From an uncultured Clostridium sp. (GTDB lineage: Bacteria; Bacillota; Clostridia; Lachnospirales; Lachnospiraceae), in the NCBI GenBank assembly GCA_900543885.1, contig UQTA01000013.1, forward strand, positions 1 to 57,990: DNA of 57,990 nucleotides. The letters are read 5' to 3'. Each line of letters begins with the position of its first letter. The stretch's first letter is position 1. A program made the position numbers and the translations under genes. Positions 27,672 through 36,424 of this stretch are shown piece by piece. A model generated the notes under the pieces. The model ran no database searches and was not told where the DNA came from. It saw only the letters and a program-made list of their open reading frames with translations.

Positions 27672-28967
27672 ATGGAACAACAGATTTTAGACGGTATGTA
27701 TGAACAGATGGGTATCAGCAGAGAGGTTCTTGACTATGCCGCAGATATAGAAAAAAGTCTGAAAGAACGTTTTGAAAAAATCGATCAGGTTGCTGAATAC
27801 AATCAGTTAAAAGTTTTAAAGGGTATGCAGGACAATAAAGTCAGCGATATCCATTTTGCGGCAACTACTGGTTATGGATACAATGACCTGGGACGTGATA
27901 CTCTGGAAGATGTATACGCCAGTGTTTTCCACGCTGAGAGCGCTCTGGTGCGTCCACAGCTGATCTCCGGCACCCATGCACTGCATATTGCTTTATCAGG
28001 AAATCTGCGTCCGGGAGATGAACTTTTATCTCCTGTGGGAAAACCATACGATACCCTAGAAGAAGTAATCGGCATCCGTGATTCTGTAGGTTCTTTAAAG
28101 GAATATGGTGTCAGCTACCGTCAGGTAGACCTGCTTCCTGATGGCACTTTTGACTATGACAATATTGCAAAAGCTATCAATGAAAAGACAAAATTAGTGA
28201 CCATCCAGCGTTCTAAAGGCTATGATCCGCGCCCTACTTTCTCTGTAAAGCAGATCGGTGAACTGATCGCTTTTATAAAGAAGATCAAACCGGAAGTCAT
28301 CTGCATGGTAGATAACTGTTACGGTGAATTTGTAGAGACCATCGAACCTACGGACGTAGGAGCTGATATGATCGTTGGCTCCCTGATCAAAAACCCAGGC
28401 GGCGGTCTTGCACCAATCGGCGGCTATATTGCAGGAAAGAAAGAATGCGTAGACCGGGCTTCTTACCGTTTAAGTGCTCCGGGACTTGGAAAAGAAGTAG
28501 GAGCAAGCCTTGGCTTAAACCAGCAGTTATATCAGGGATTTTTCTTATCCCCTACAGTTGTTGCAGGAGCCTTAAAGGGCGCGATCTTTGCAGCGAATGT
28601 ATATGAGAAATTAGGCTGCGGCGTTGTTCCAAATGGCAGTGAATCCCGTCATGACATCATCCAGGCTATCACATTCGGCAGCGCACAGGGTGTGATCTCT
28701 TTCTGCAAGGGCATCCAGGCAGCAGCTCCTGTAGACAGTTTTGTAACTCCTGAACCATGGGATATGCCAGGTTATGACAGCCAGGTCATCATGGCAGCAG
28801 GTGCATTTGTTCAGGGATCTTCCATTGAACTGAGCGCAGACGGGCCCATCAAACCTCCATATGCTGTATACTTCCAGGGCGGTCTTACCTGGTATCATGC
28901 AAAACTTGGAATCCTTAAGTCCCTGCAGCAGCTGATCGATGACGGAGTTTTGAAAATCTTAAGATGA
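27672..28967 (+). CDS. PLP-dependent enzyme of the YnbB / methionine gamma-lyase family
   Basis: The 431-residue protein belongs to the Cys/Met metabolism PLP group often labelled aluminium resistance protein or YnbB. Visible hallmarks are the phosphate-binding SGTHALHIALSG near residue 98, the aspartate segment CMVDNCYGEF near 216, and the PLP lysine in GSLIKNPGGGLAP near 237. The in vivo substrate is not established. In B. subtilis its relative lies near hfq and glnR close to miaA, so its position after miaA is conserved context. AAGAGGAG precedes the start. Confidence 0.87.
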   Translation: MEQQILDGMYEQMGISREVLDYAADIEKSLKERFEKIDQVAEYNQLKVLKGMQDNKVSDIHFAATTGYGYNDLGRDTLEDVYASVFHAESALVRPQLISGTHALHIALSGNLRPGDELLSPVGKPYDTLEEVIGIRDSVGSLKEYGVSYRQVDLLPDGTFDYDNIAKAINEKTKLVTIQRSKGYDPRPTFSVKQIGELIAFIKKIKPEVICMVDNCYGEFVETIEPTDVGADMIVGSLIKNPGGGLAPIGGYIAGKKECVDRASYRLSAPGLGKEVGASLGLNQQLYQGFFLSPTVVAGALKGAIFAANVYEKLGCGVVPNGSESRHDIIQAITFGSAQGVISFCKGIQAAAPVDSFVTPEPWDMPGYDSQVIMAAGAFVQGSSIELSADGPIKPPYAVYFQGGLTWYHAKLGILKSLQQLIDDGVLKILR

Positions 28968-29012
28968 CATGAAAAAAAACTTATGATAATATGATAACTT
29001 AAGGAGAGTGTT

Positions 29013-29264
29013 ATGGGACGTAAGAATTTCTGGATCCTTCTGATCATGCTGCTTGCCGGTATTGTATTAGGAGGCTTTATGGGTCAGCTTGCCAACGGCA
29101 TTTCATGGCTGAACTGGCTGAATTTCGGCCAGTCTTTTGGTCTTGATTCACCTTTAGTCATCAATTTCGGCATACTGATCATCACACTGGGGCTTACTAT
29201 CAAGATCACCATGGCCAGTATCATCGGTATTGCCATAGCCCTTATCATTTACCGCATGATCTAA
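29013..29264 (+). CDS. Small membrane protein (DUF4321-like)
   Basis: The 83-residue protein has two hydrophobic helices, about residues 7-29 and 47-80, with a short amphipathic linker. It fits the DUF4321 family of small membrane proteins found near radC and mre genes in Clostridia. The ATG follows AAGGAGAG. The role is unknown; position suggests a link with the cell-shape operon that follows. Confidence 0.78.
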   Translation: MGRKNFWILLIMLLAGIVLGGFMGQLANGISWLNWLNFGQSFGLDSPLVINFGILIITLGLTIKITMASIIGIAIALIIYRMI

Positions 29265-29348
29265 GGAAAGCGAAAAGGGCACAGACATATTTTAGAACAA
29301 CTTCTGACAGATTGTGCTTGGAGAGGTGCTTCAGTCAGGAGGCCAATA

Positions 29349-30083
29349 TTGGAAAAAAACAGTCAAACAGAAGAAAAAAGCGTACAGAAACTGACAATGA
29401 AGCAGCTGCCCAAAGAGGACAGGCCTTATGAAAAATGCCTGACCAAAGGCGTCCGCTCCCTTACAGATGAAGAACTTTTAGCGGTCATCATCCGAACAGG
29501 CTCAAAAGATAACACTTCCCTGGAGCTGGCAAAACAGATCCTTTCCCTTGAAGGACAGGGAACGCGTCTTTTAGGGCTTCTGCATCATTCTCTGAAAGAT
29601 TACTGCCGTATCAAAGGCATAGGAACGGTAAAAGGTGCCCAGCTTATGTGCATTGGTGAACTTTCCAGGCGCATTTGGAATTACAGGACAAAAGAAGCCG
29701 TTCTTTCTTTCACACAGCCGGAACAGATCGCCGATTACTATATGGAAGATCTGCGCCATCTGGAGCAGGAAGAGATCCACGTTATGTTCTTAAACACCAA
29801 GCAGAACCTTTTACGGGATCTTTTAGTTTCAAAAGGTACGGTAAATGCTTCTGTGATCACTCCAAGAGAGATCCTTATTGAGGGTCTTCGCTGCCTGGCA
29901 GTGAGTATGATCCTGGTTCACAACCATCCCAGCGGTGATCCCACCCCCAGTGAAGCAGACCTGCTCCTTACTACACGTGTAAAAGAAGCAGGAGATGTGA
30001 TAGGGATCACTCTTTTGGACCATATTATTATTGGGGATAAACGCTATTTAAGTTTCAGACAGCAGCAGATCATGGAGACATGA
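29349..30083 (+). CDS. radC: RadC-family JAB domain protein
   Basis: RadC proteins combine a helix-hairpin-helix N-terminus with a JAB1/MPN metalloprotease-like domain; their role is still unsettled. The 244-residue protein has HhH-like RIKGIGTVKGAQL near residue 88 and the metal motif VHNHPSGDPTPSEAD near residue 192. The start is TTG at 29349, supported by AGGAGG at 29338-29343. Its stop overlaps the mreC start (ATGA), so it heads the mre operon as in other Firmicutes, but without mreB between. Confidence 0.93.
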   Translation: MEKNSQTEEKSVQKLTMKQLPKEDRPYEKCLTKGVRSLTDEELLAVIIRTGSKDNTSLELAKQILSLEGQGTRLLGLLHHSLKDYCRIKGIGTVKGAQLMCIGELSRRIWNYRTKEAVLSFTQPEQIADYYMEDLRHLEQEEIHVMFLNTKQNLLRDLLVSKGTVNASVITPREILIEGLRCLAVSMILVHNHPSGDPTPSEADLLLTTRVKEAGDVIGITLLDHIIIGDKRYLSFRQQQIMET

Positions 30084-30973
30084 TCCAAAAGCCGCACACG
30101 TTTACAGGTAAAGGAAAACAGACATCCATGGAATCAAAACGCAGTAAATATATACTGGCAGGTCTTACAGCCTTCTGTATCCTGCTCATTGGCATCACAT
30201 CTTTAAAAGACGGTATTATGGAGCCCCTTCGCACCGGCGTAGGGTATTTTCTTATCCCTATCCAGTCAGGCGTCAATAAGGTAGGTACCGGACTTTACAA
30301 TGAGATTACTGATTACGGCAAATTAAAAAGTGCTTTAGCAGAAAATGAATCGTTAAAAGACCAGGTAGCCCTTCTGACAGAAGAAAACAACCGGCTTCAG
30401 GCAGAACAGTTTGAGTTAAACCGCCTGCGTCAGCTTTATCAGCTGGATCAGCAGTACATGCAGTACAACAAGATCGGTGCCAGAGTGATTGCCCGGGATT
30501 CCGAAAAATGGTTTCAGGTATTCCGCATCAACAAAGGATCAGCCGACGGCATTGCCGTAGATATGAACGTAGTAGCAGACGGAGGACTGGTAGGGATCGT
30601 TACGGATGTAGGAGCTAATTACGCCACCGTCCGTTCTATTATTGATGACTCCAGCCGTGTAGGTGCCATGTCCCTTGATTCTTCCTATAATTGTATCGTT
30701 GCAGGAGATCTTACTCTTTATGAACAGGGAAGACTGAAACTTACAGATTTTTCAAGGGATGCAGTCCTTAGAAACGGTGACCAGATCATCACTTCCAATA
30801 TCAGTACAAAATATCTGCCCGGTATTCTTATCGGTTATGCAGTAGATGTTTCCATTGATCCGGATCATCTGACCCAGTCTGGTTATCTGATCCCGGCAGC
30901 TGATTTTGACAATCTTCAGGAAGTGCTGATACTTACAGATCTGAAAAACAGTGATGAGGGGGCAGGACAGTGA
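30080..30973 (+). CDS. mreC: Rod shape-determining protein MreC
   Basis: MreC is a bitopic protein that activates the PBP2-RodA elongasome from outside the membrane. The 297-residue protein has one transmembrane helix (about residues 27-43), a coiled coil (about 80-118, LKSALAENESLKDQVALL) and two beta barrels. The start is ATG 30080, overlapping radC by four bases; ATG 30128 is an alternative that removes a 16-residue cytoplasmic tail. mreD overlaps the end by four bases. Confidence 0.93.
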   Translation: MIQKPHTFTGKGKQTSMESKRSKYILAGLTAFCILLIGITSLKDGIMEPLRTGVGYFLIPIQSGVNKVGTGLYNEITDYGKLKSALAENESLKDQVALLTEENNRLQAEQFELNRLRQLYQLDQQYMQYNKIGARVIARDSEKWFQVFRINKGSADGIAVDMNVVADGGLVGIVTDVGANYATVRSIIDDSSRVGAMSLDSSYNCIVAGDLTLYEQGRLKLTDFSRDAVLRNGDQIITSNISTKYLPGILIGYAVDVSIDPDHLTQSGYLIPAADFDNLQEVLILTDLKNSDEGAGQ

Positions 30974-31503
30974 ACAACGGAAAAATCAAACAGATCCTAT
31001 TGAATATCCTATTAATCCTTCTTGCCTTTACTGTGCAGAACTGTGTATTTCCTTTGCTGCCATTCCTGGCGGCAACGCCCAACCTGCTTTTGATCCTTAC
31101 TTTTTCCTTTGGTTTTATCCACGGACGGAATGCAGGTATGTTTTATGGTATTTTATCAGGTCTGCTGCTGGATCTTTTCTACAGCGGGCCTTTTGGCTTT
31201 TATACATTGATCTACGTATACATCGGCTATTTCAACGGTATTTTTACCAAGTATTATTATGAGGACTATATTACACTGCCTCTGATCCTAAGCGTTGTAA
31301 ACGGCCTGTGGTACAGTCTGTATATTTATATATTCCGTTTTTTGATCCGGGGCCGATTGAACCTGCCTTATTATTTTATCAAGATCATGCTTCCGGAGAT
31401 CATATTCACAGCTGTGACCACTTTATTAGTATATCGTCTGTTCCTTTCAGCCAGCAGGCGGCTGGAAGATATTGGAAAAAGGAGAGATACCACCATTGTT
31501 TGA
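30970..31503 (+). CDS. mreD: Rod shape-determining protein MreD
   Basis: MreD is a small integral membrane protein of the elongasome. The 177-residue product has about five hydrophobic helices and the family segment ATPNLLLILTFSFGFIHGRN. The start is GTG at 30970 inside the last codons of mreC, and the end overlaps the PBP2 start by 8 bp. This chain of overlaps implies one tightly coupled operon. Confidence 0.92.
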   Translation: MNNGKIKQILLNILLILLAFTVQNCVFPLLPFLAATPNLLLILTFSFGFIHGRNAGMFYGILSGLLLDLFYSGPFGFYTLIYVYIGYFNGIFTKYYYEDYITLPLILSVVNGLWYSLYIYIFRFLIRGRLNLPYYFIKIMLPEIIFTAVTTLLVYRLFLSASRRLEDIGKRRDTTIV

Positions 31504-34429
31504 TGAATTGCTGGAAGTGACCAGGGAATTTCTAAAAAAACTTATTACATCACGCCTTTTTGCCCTGGCAGTTATATTTACCCTCATGTTTGCAGGTCTG
31601 GTCTGCAAATTGTTCCGTATGCAGATCCTGGACGGAAGCTCCTACCAGGAAAGCTATATGCAGCGTACTGAAAAGCTAGTGACTACTCCAGGCACCAGAG
31701 GCAATATATATGACCACAACGGAAATCTGCTGGCCTATAACCAGCTGGCTTACGCGGTTGCTATCCAGGACCTGGGAGATTACCCGAAAACAGCTGACAG
31801 AAATGCTATGATCTACCGCCTGGTAAGCATTTTAGAGCGCAGGGGAGAGAAGATAGACGGCAAGTTTGAAATTGCTTTAGACGAAAACGGCCAGATGTAT
31901 TTTACCAGTACATCAAATGCTGCCAAAAAGCGGTTTTTATTAAATTTCTATGGTATTTCTTCAGGACAGTTAGACGATGACACTGGAAAATATCCTTCTG
32001 ATATTACAGCCAGAGAAGCCTTTGAGTTAAAGAAAGGCTCTACCCGTCAGGGATACAAACTGACAGATATGAAAGACGCTGACGGAAATCCTATGGAACT
32101 TTCCGACCAGACTGCTCTTGATATGATCAACATTATCTATACCATGGAACTGACCAAATTCCAGAAGTATGAAAGTACTACGGTAGCTACCAATATCAGC
32201 CAGGAGACTATGACTGAGATCAATGAAAATGCTGCTGATTTAAAAGGCGTTTCCATTGAACAGTCTTCCATTCGTGTATACAATGACAGCCTTTATTTTG
32301 CTCCCATTATCGGATATACCGGCAAGGTACAGGAAGATCAGATTGCCAGCTTAAACGAAGACTGGCAGAAATCCCAGAATACTGCGGGTTCTGAAGTCGC
32401 TGACAGAGTAGAAAAATACGATTTAAATGACATTGTTGGCCGTATTGGCATTGAAAAATCCATGGAACTGGATCTTCAGGGTGAAAAAGGCTTCACCCGA
32501 ATGTATGTAGACAACATGGGACGGCCACGGGAGATTATTGAGCAGAAGGATGCACAGGCGGGAAATGATGTTTATCTGACCATAGACCGTGATCTGCAGA
32601 TCGCTACTTACAATCTGGTAGAGCAGCAGTTAGCCGGTATCATTACCAAATTCCTGGTAAATGAGGATGTGGACCCAGCTATCGTAAAGGATGGCTCTAA
32701 AAAGCCAATTCCAGTAAAAAATGCATATTACCAGCTTATTAATAACAATGTTCTCTCTTTGGATGCCATGGCAGCAGAAGATGCTTCTGATATTGAAAAG
32801 CAGATCTACCGTGCCTATACCAATTCCAGAGATCAGATCCTTACCAATATACGAAATGAACTTTTAAGCGACCATGCATCCAGCATGAACGATCTGCCAA
32901 AAGATATGGCAAACTATATGAACTATATCTACAGCTTTTTATCTTCCGACAGCTGTGGGATCATCTTAAGAGATAAGATCGATCAGAACAGCGCTGAATA
33001 TCAGTCCTGGAGAGCCGGTACCATCAGTCTGCGGGATTATATCTACAGCGGGATCGCAGCCAGCTGGGTAGATACTACAAAATTAGATTCAACCAGCAAA
33101 TATTCCAATGCTGACGATATTTACAGCCAGCTGACTGATTACATCGTTACCCAGCTGCAGGATGATAAAGCTTTTTCCAAACGTATGTTCCAGTATCTGA
33201 TCAATGACAATGTGATCCCGGGAAACTGGCTGTGTCTGGCACTTTTCGCACAGGGTGTACTAAAAGATGATCCCCAGGCAAAAGCAGGTCTGGCTGCCGG
33301 AGACAGTGCATATACTTATAATTTTATTAAAAGCAAAATATCAGACCTGGAACTGACACCGGCTCAGCTGGCATTAGATCCATGTACTGCCGGCTGTGTT
33401 GTAACCGATGTACGCACCGGTGAGATACGTGCCCTGGTTTCTTATCCAAGTTATGACAATAACCGTATGTCCGGAAGCGTGGACGCAGCTTACTTTGCCA
33501 AACTGCAAAGCGATATGTCCAATCCTCTCTATAATAATGCTACCCAGGCAATCAAAGCTCCCGGTTCTACTTTTAAGCCAATTACAGCTATCGCAGCACT
33601 GGAGGAAGGCGTGATCTCCCTGACTGATACAATTGACTGTACAGGTGTATATGATCAGGCAAATCCGCCGATCAACTGTTGGATCTTCCCTGGACGACAT
33701 GGTACGGAAGATATCATAACGGGTATCCAGAACTCCTGCAACGTTGTGTTTGCAGAACTGGGACACCGCCTGAGTATGACAGCCGACGGTACTTATTCCC
33801 CGGAAAAAGGGCTTTCTACCATTCGCAAGTATGCAAGCATGTTTGGTCTGGATCATACTTCCGGTGTGGAGCTTCCGGAAACAGAGCCCCATCTTACCAC
33901 AGAAGATCCGGAACGTTCCGCAATGGGACAGGGAACCAACTCCTATAATAATGTACAGCTGTCCCGCTACATTTCTGCTGTTGCCAACCGGGGAAGCGTA
34001 TTTGAATTAAGCTTACTTGACAAACTGACGGATTCCGACGGAAATCTGATCACTGATTATACACCAACAGTCAGCTCCCATGTAGATGCAGCAGACAGCA
34101 CCTGGGATGCAGTCCAGTCTGGTATCCGCCGGGTAGTTACTGACGGTTCTGCAAAATCTGTTTTTGCAGGAAGCCCGGTAGAAGTAGCCGGTAAAACAGG
34201 TACTGCGCAGGAAGACCGCAGCCGTGCAAACCACGCTTTCTTTGTATCTTTTGCTCCATACAGCAATCCTGAGATAGCGGTAACGGTAAATATCCCTTAT
34301 GGTTATGCGGGAACCAATGCTGCCGCACTTGGCAAAAAGGTTTATGAATATTATTATGGTTATACCACTTTGGAACAGGTTTTAGGCTCCAAAGCTTCCA
34401 GCGTGTCCAATGTGACAGTTCAAGATTAA
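31496..34429 (+). CDS. mrdA: Penicillin-binding protein 2 (elongation transpeptidase) with large helical insertion
   Basis: This class B PBP cross-links peptidoglycan during elongation, partnered by RodA. The 977-residue protein has one N-terminal transmembrane helix (about 18-38), the pedestal start TPGTRGNIYDHNG, and the transpeptidase motifs GSTFK with Ser near residue 690 and AGKTGTAQ near 898. A mostly helical stretch of about 240 residues (385-625) sits between TIDRDLQIATYNLVEQQ and GCVVTDVRTGEIRAL, where usual PBP2 proteins are continuous. The start is TTG 31496 with AAGGAGA upstream; ATG 31472 would put the ribosome site inside the gene. Confidence 0.92.
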   Translation: MFDELLEVTREFLKKLITSRLFALAVIFTLMFAGLVCKLFRMQILDGSSYQESYMQRTEKLVTTPGTRGNIYDHNGNLLAYNQLAYAVAIQDLGDYPKTADRNAMIYRLVSILERRGEKIDGKFEIALDENGQMYFTSTSNAAKKRFLLNFYGISSGQLDDDTGKYPSDITAREAFELKKGSTRQGYKLTDMKDADGNPMELSDQTALDMINIIYTMELTKFQKYESTTVATNISQETMTEINENAADLKGVSIEQSSIRVYNDSLYFAPIIGYTGKVQEDQIASLNEDWQKSQNTAGSEVADRVEKYDLNDIVGRIGIEKSMELDLQGEKGFTRMYVDNMGRPREIIEQKDAQAGNDVYLTIDRDLQIATYNLVEQQLAGIITKFLVNEDVDPAIVKDGSKKPIPVKNAYYQLINNNVLSLDAMAAEDASDIEKQIYRAYTNSRDQILTNIRNELLSDHASSMNDLPKDMANYMNYIYSFLSSDSCGIILRDKIDQNSAEYQSWRAGTISLRDYIYSGIAASWVDTTKLDSTSKYSNADDIYSQLTDYIVTQLQDDKAFSKRMFQYLINDNVIPGNWLCLALFAQGVLKDDPQAKAGLAAGDSAYTYNFIKSKISDLELTPAQLALDPCTAGCVVTDVRTGEIRALVSYPSYDNNRMSGSVDAAYFAKLQSDMSNPLYNNATQAIKAPGSTFKPITAIAALEEGVISLTDTIDCTGVYDQANPPINCWIFPGRHGTEDIITGIQNSCNVVFAELGHRLSMTADGTYSPEKGLSTIRKYASMFGLDHTSGVELPETEPHLTTEDPERSAMGQGTNSYNNVQLSRYISAVANRGSVFELSLLDKLTDSDGNLITDYTPTVSSHVDAADSTWDAVQSGIRRVVTDGSAKSVFAGSPVEVAGKTGTAQEDRSRANHAFFVSFAPYSNPEIAVTVNIPYGYAGTNAAALGKKVYEYYYGYTTLEQVLGSKASSVSNVTVQD

Positions 34430-34452
34430 TATTGTAAAAAGAGGTGGATCCC

Positions 34453-35118
34453 ATGCAGGACGGAATCGTGATCAAAAGCAGCAAGGCAGGTATGACGGTG
34501 ATCTTAAATCCGGATATACCCTTTGCAGATCTTCTTGCCAGTGTGGCAAAGAAGTTTAAGGACAGCGCCCGTTTCTGGGGCAGTGCCCAGATGACGCTTA
34601 CCTTAGAAGGGCGTTCTCTTACACCAGAAGAAGAATTTCAGATTGTAAACGATATTACCGAAAATTCCCAGCTTCAGATTCTCTGCCTGTTAGACACAGA
34701 CGGAGAGCGCTCTGAACGCTGCGAAAAAGCACTGAATGAAAAATTAATGGAACTAAGCGCACAGACCGGCCAGTTTTACAGGGGCACCTTAAAGCGGGGG
34801 GATGTGTTAGAATCTGAAGCCAGTATTGTTATCATCGGTGACGTGGAACATGGAGCCAGAGTAACGGCCAAGGGAAATGTGATCATTTTAGGCGAATTAA
34901 CGGGAACTGTCACTGCCGGTGCAGCAGGAAACGACCAGGCAGTGATCCTTGCCTTTTCCATGTCACCTTTACAGCTGCGCATTGGAGATCATACCAGCCG
35001 TTTTAATGAGAAAAACCGCCGTCTGGGCAAGGGAACCATGATTGCGTCAGTAGAAGAGGGCGAATTAAAGATCCTTCCTTTAAAAAAGCCTTTCCTCGGC
35101 AGTCTGTTAAAAATATAG
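34453..35118 (+). CDS. minC: Septum site-determining protein MinC
   Basis: MinC blocks FtsZ assembly away from midcell. The 221-residue protein has an N-terminal domain and a C-terminal beta-helix domain that binds MinD (GDVEHGARVTAKGNVIILGEL). ATG 34453 has AAAGAGGTGG at the right distance; GTG 34444 lies within that site. It follows PBP2 by 23 bp. A repeat element and a promoter separate it from minD. Confidence 0.94.
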   Translation: MQDGIVIKSSKAGMTVILNPDIPFADLLASVAKKFKDSARFWGSAQMTLTLEGRSLTPEEEFQIVNDITENSQLQILCLLDTDGERSERCEKALNEKLMELSAQTGQFYRGTLKRGDVLESEASIVIIGDVEHGARVTAKGNVIILGELTGTVTAGAAGNDQAVILAFSMSPLQLRIGDHTSRFNEKNRRLGKGTMIASVEEGELKILPLKKPFLGSLLKI

Positions 35119-35128
35119 GTATCATTGA

Positions 35129-35252
35129 TTACAGTTCAGCCTCGCATAATTTGTTACAGTTCAGCCTTATGAAGATTTAGTGCCAAAAGCACTTATGAAA
35201 ACAAGTTTTCAACGTACTTTTGACCCTAAATCTTCGCAAGGCTGAACTGTAA
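35129..35252. repeat. MITE-like element, copy 2, nested, between minC and minD
   Basis: The inner element runs from 35154 (TTACAGTTCAGCC) to 35252 and contains the same long hairpin as copy 1, with left-arm changes. Its flanks, CATAATTTG (35145-35153) and TATAATTTT (35253-35261), match at 7 of 9 positions and look like a decayed 9-bp duplication. A second left terminus, TTACAGTTCAGCC, sits at 35129-35141 just outside, which suggests a nested or partly deleted older copy. Confidence 0.8.
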
Positions 35253-35281
35253 TATAATTTTCTCTGAATCTAAAAAAATAC

Positions 35282-35310
35282 TGGCAAATTTACGCAATTT
35301 AATGTACAAT
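35282..35310 (+). promoter_or_regulatory. Possible minD promoter
   Basis: TGGCAA at 35282-35287, a 17-bp spacer and TACAAT at 35305-35310 form a moderate sigma-A-like promoter 44 bp before the minD ATG. It lies just beyond the repeat element and would restore minD transcription if the element disrupts read-through from minC. Confidence 0.45.
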
Positions 35311-35354
35311 AAACTGGTAAAGTATCAAAACATAATTTTTCTGGAGGTTCTCCT

Positions 35355-36146
35355 ATGAGTGAAGTCATTGTGATTACTTCTGGAAAAGGCGGGGTAGGAA
35401 AAACCACTACTTCTGCAAATGTAGGAACAGGACTGGCAGTCCTGGGAAAAAAGGTCGTACTGATTGATACCGATATCGGCCTTAGAAACCTGGATGTTGT
35501 TATGGGACTGGAAAACCGCATTGTCTACAATCTGGTAGACGTTGCAGAAGGAAACTGCCGTATGAAGCAGGCCCTGATAAGAGACAAAAGATATCCAAAC
35601 CTTTACCTTCTGCCGGCGGCACAAACCCGGGATAAATCCGCAGTAACGCCGGAACAGATGATCAAACTCACAGATGACTTGAAGGACGATTTTGACTATA
35701 ATTTATTAGATTGTCCAGCAGGCATCGAACAGGGTTTTTACAATGCCATTGCCGGTGCAGACCGTGCACTGGTAGTCCCCACACCTGACGTTTCTGCCAT
35801 CCGGGACGCAGACCGCATTATTGGTCTTTTGGAACACGCCCAGATCGGCAGTGTAGACCTGATCGTAAACAGGATCCGTGCTGATATGGTCCGCAGGGGA
35901 GATATGATGTCCCTGACAGACGTGCAGGATATCCTGGCAGTCAATCTGATCGGTGCCATACCTGATGACGAAAATATCGTTATCTCTACCAATCAGGGAG
36001 AGCCTTTAGTGGGTATGGGTTCTGCTGCAGGACAGGCTTACTTAAATGTATGCCGCCGTCTGTTAGGGCAGAATGTACCGATGGAATCTCCCGGAGAGAC
36101 CACCGGCATCCTGGCAAAACTGTCCAGGATACTGAGAAGGGCATAA
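35355..36146 (+). CDS. minD: Septum site-determining protein MinD
   Basis: MinD is the deviant Walker ATPase that recruits MinC to the membrane. The 263-residue protein has the deviant Walker A SGKGGVGKTTT near residue 10, the switch segment VLIDTDIGLRNLDVVMGLE and DCPAGIEQGF. The C-terminus (GILAKLSRILRR) is an amphipathic membrane-targeting helix. AGGAGG-like CTGGAGG precedes the ATG. Confidence 0.97.
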   Translation: MSEVIVITSGKGGVGKTTTSANVGTGLAVLGKKVVLIDTDIGLRNLDVVMGLENRIVYNLVDVAEGNCRMKQALIRDKRYPNLYLLPAAQTRDKSAVTPEQMIKLTDDLKDDFDYNLLDCPAGIEQGFYNAIAGADRALVVPTPDVSAIRDADRIIGLLEHAQIGSVDLIVNRIRADMVRRGDMMSLTDVQDILAVNLIGAIPDDENIVISTNQGEPLVGMGSAAGQAYLNVCRRLLGQNVPMESPGETTGILAKLSRILRRA

Positions 36147-36159
36147 GGGGTGATGGCAG

Positions 36160-36423
36160 TTGAAATTACGTTGTTCCAAAGATACCGCAAAACTCCGGCT
36201 TACTTTTCTGCTTCTTTCAGATAAAGCAGGCTGTTCACCGGAGATGATATCAGCGATAAAAAATGACATGATCCATGTCATTTCCAGATACATGAAGATT
36301 GAAAAAGACGCAGTGCGTCTTACCATGGATGCAGGCAATTGTTCAGATGGAACGATCTGCAGACTGCCTGTACTTCGGGCGGACATACCCATCCGTTCCA
36401 TGTCCAGCAAGGGGCTTTACTAA
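36160..36423 (+). CDS. minE: Cell division topological specificity factor MinE
   Basis: MinE stimulates MinD ATPase and drives Min oscillation. The 87-residue protein has the expected size and the pattern SKDTAKLRLTFLLLSDKAG, the MinD-contact helix, followed by a segment like the MinE topological domain (EMISAIKNDMIHVISRYMKI). The start is TTG at 36160, with GGGGTGATGG upstream. It is encoded directly after minD, and rodA begins two bases after its stop. Confidence 0.85.
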   Translation: MKLRCSKDTAKLRLTFLLLSDKAGCSPEMISAIKNDMIHVISRYMKIEKDAVRLTMDAGNCSDGTICRLPVLRADIPIRSMSSKGLY

Positions 36424-36424
36424 T

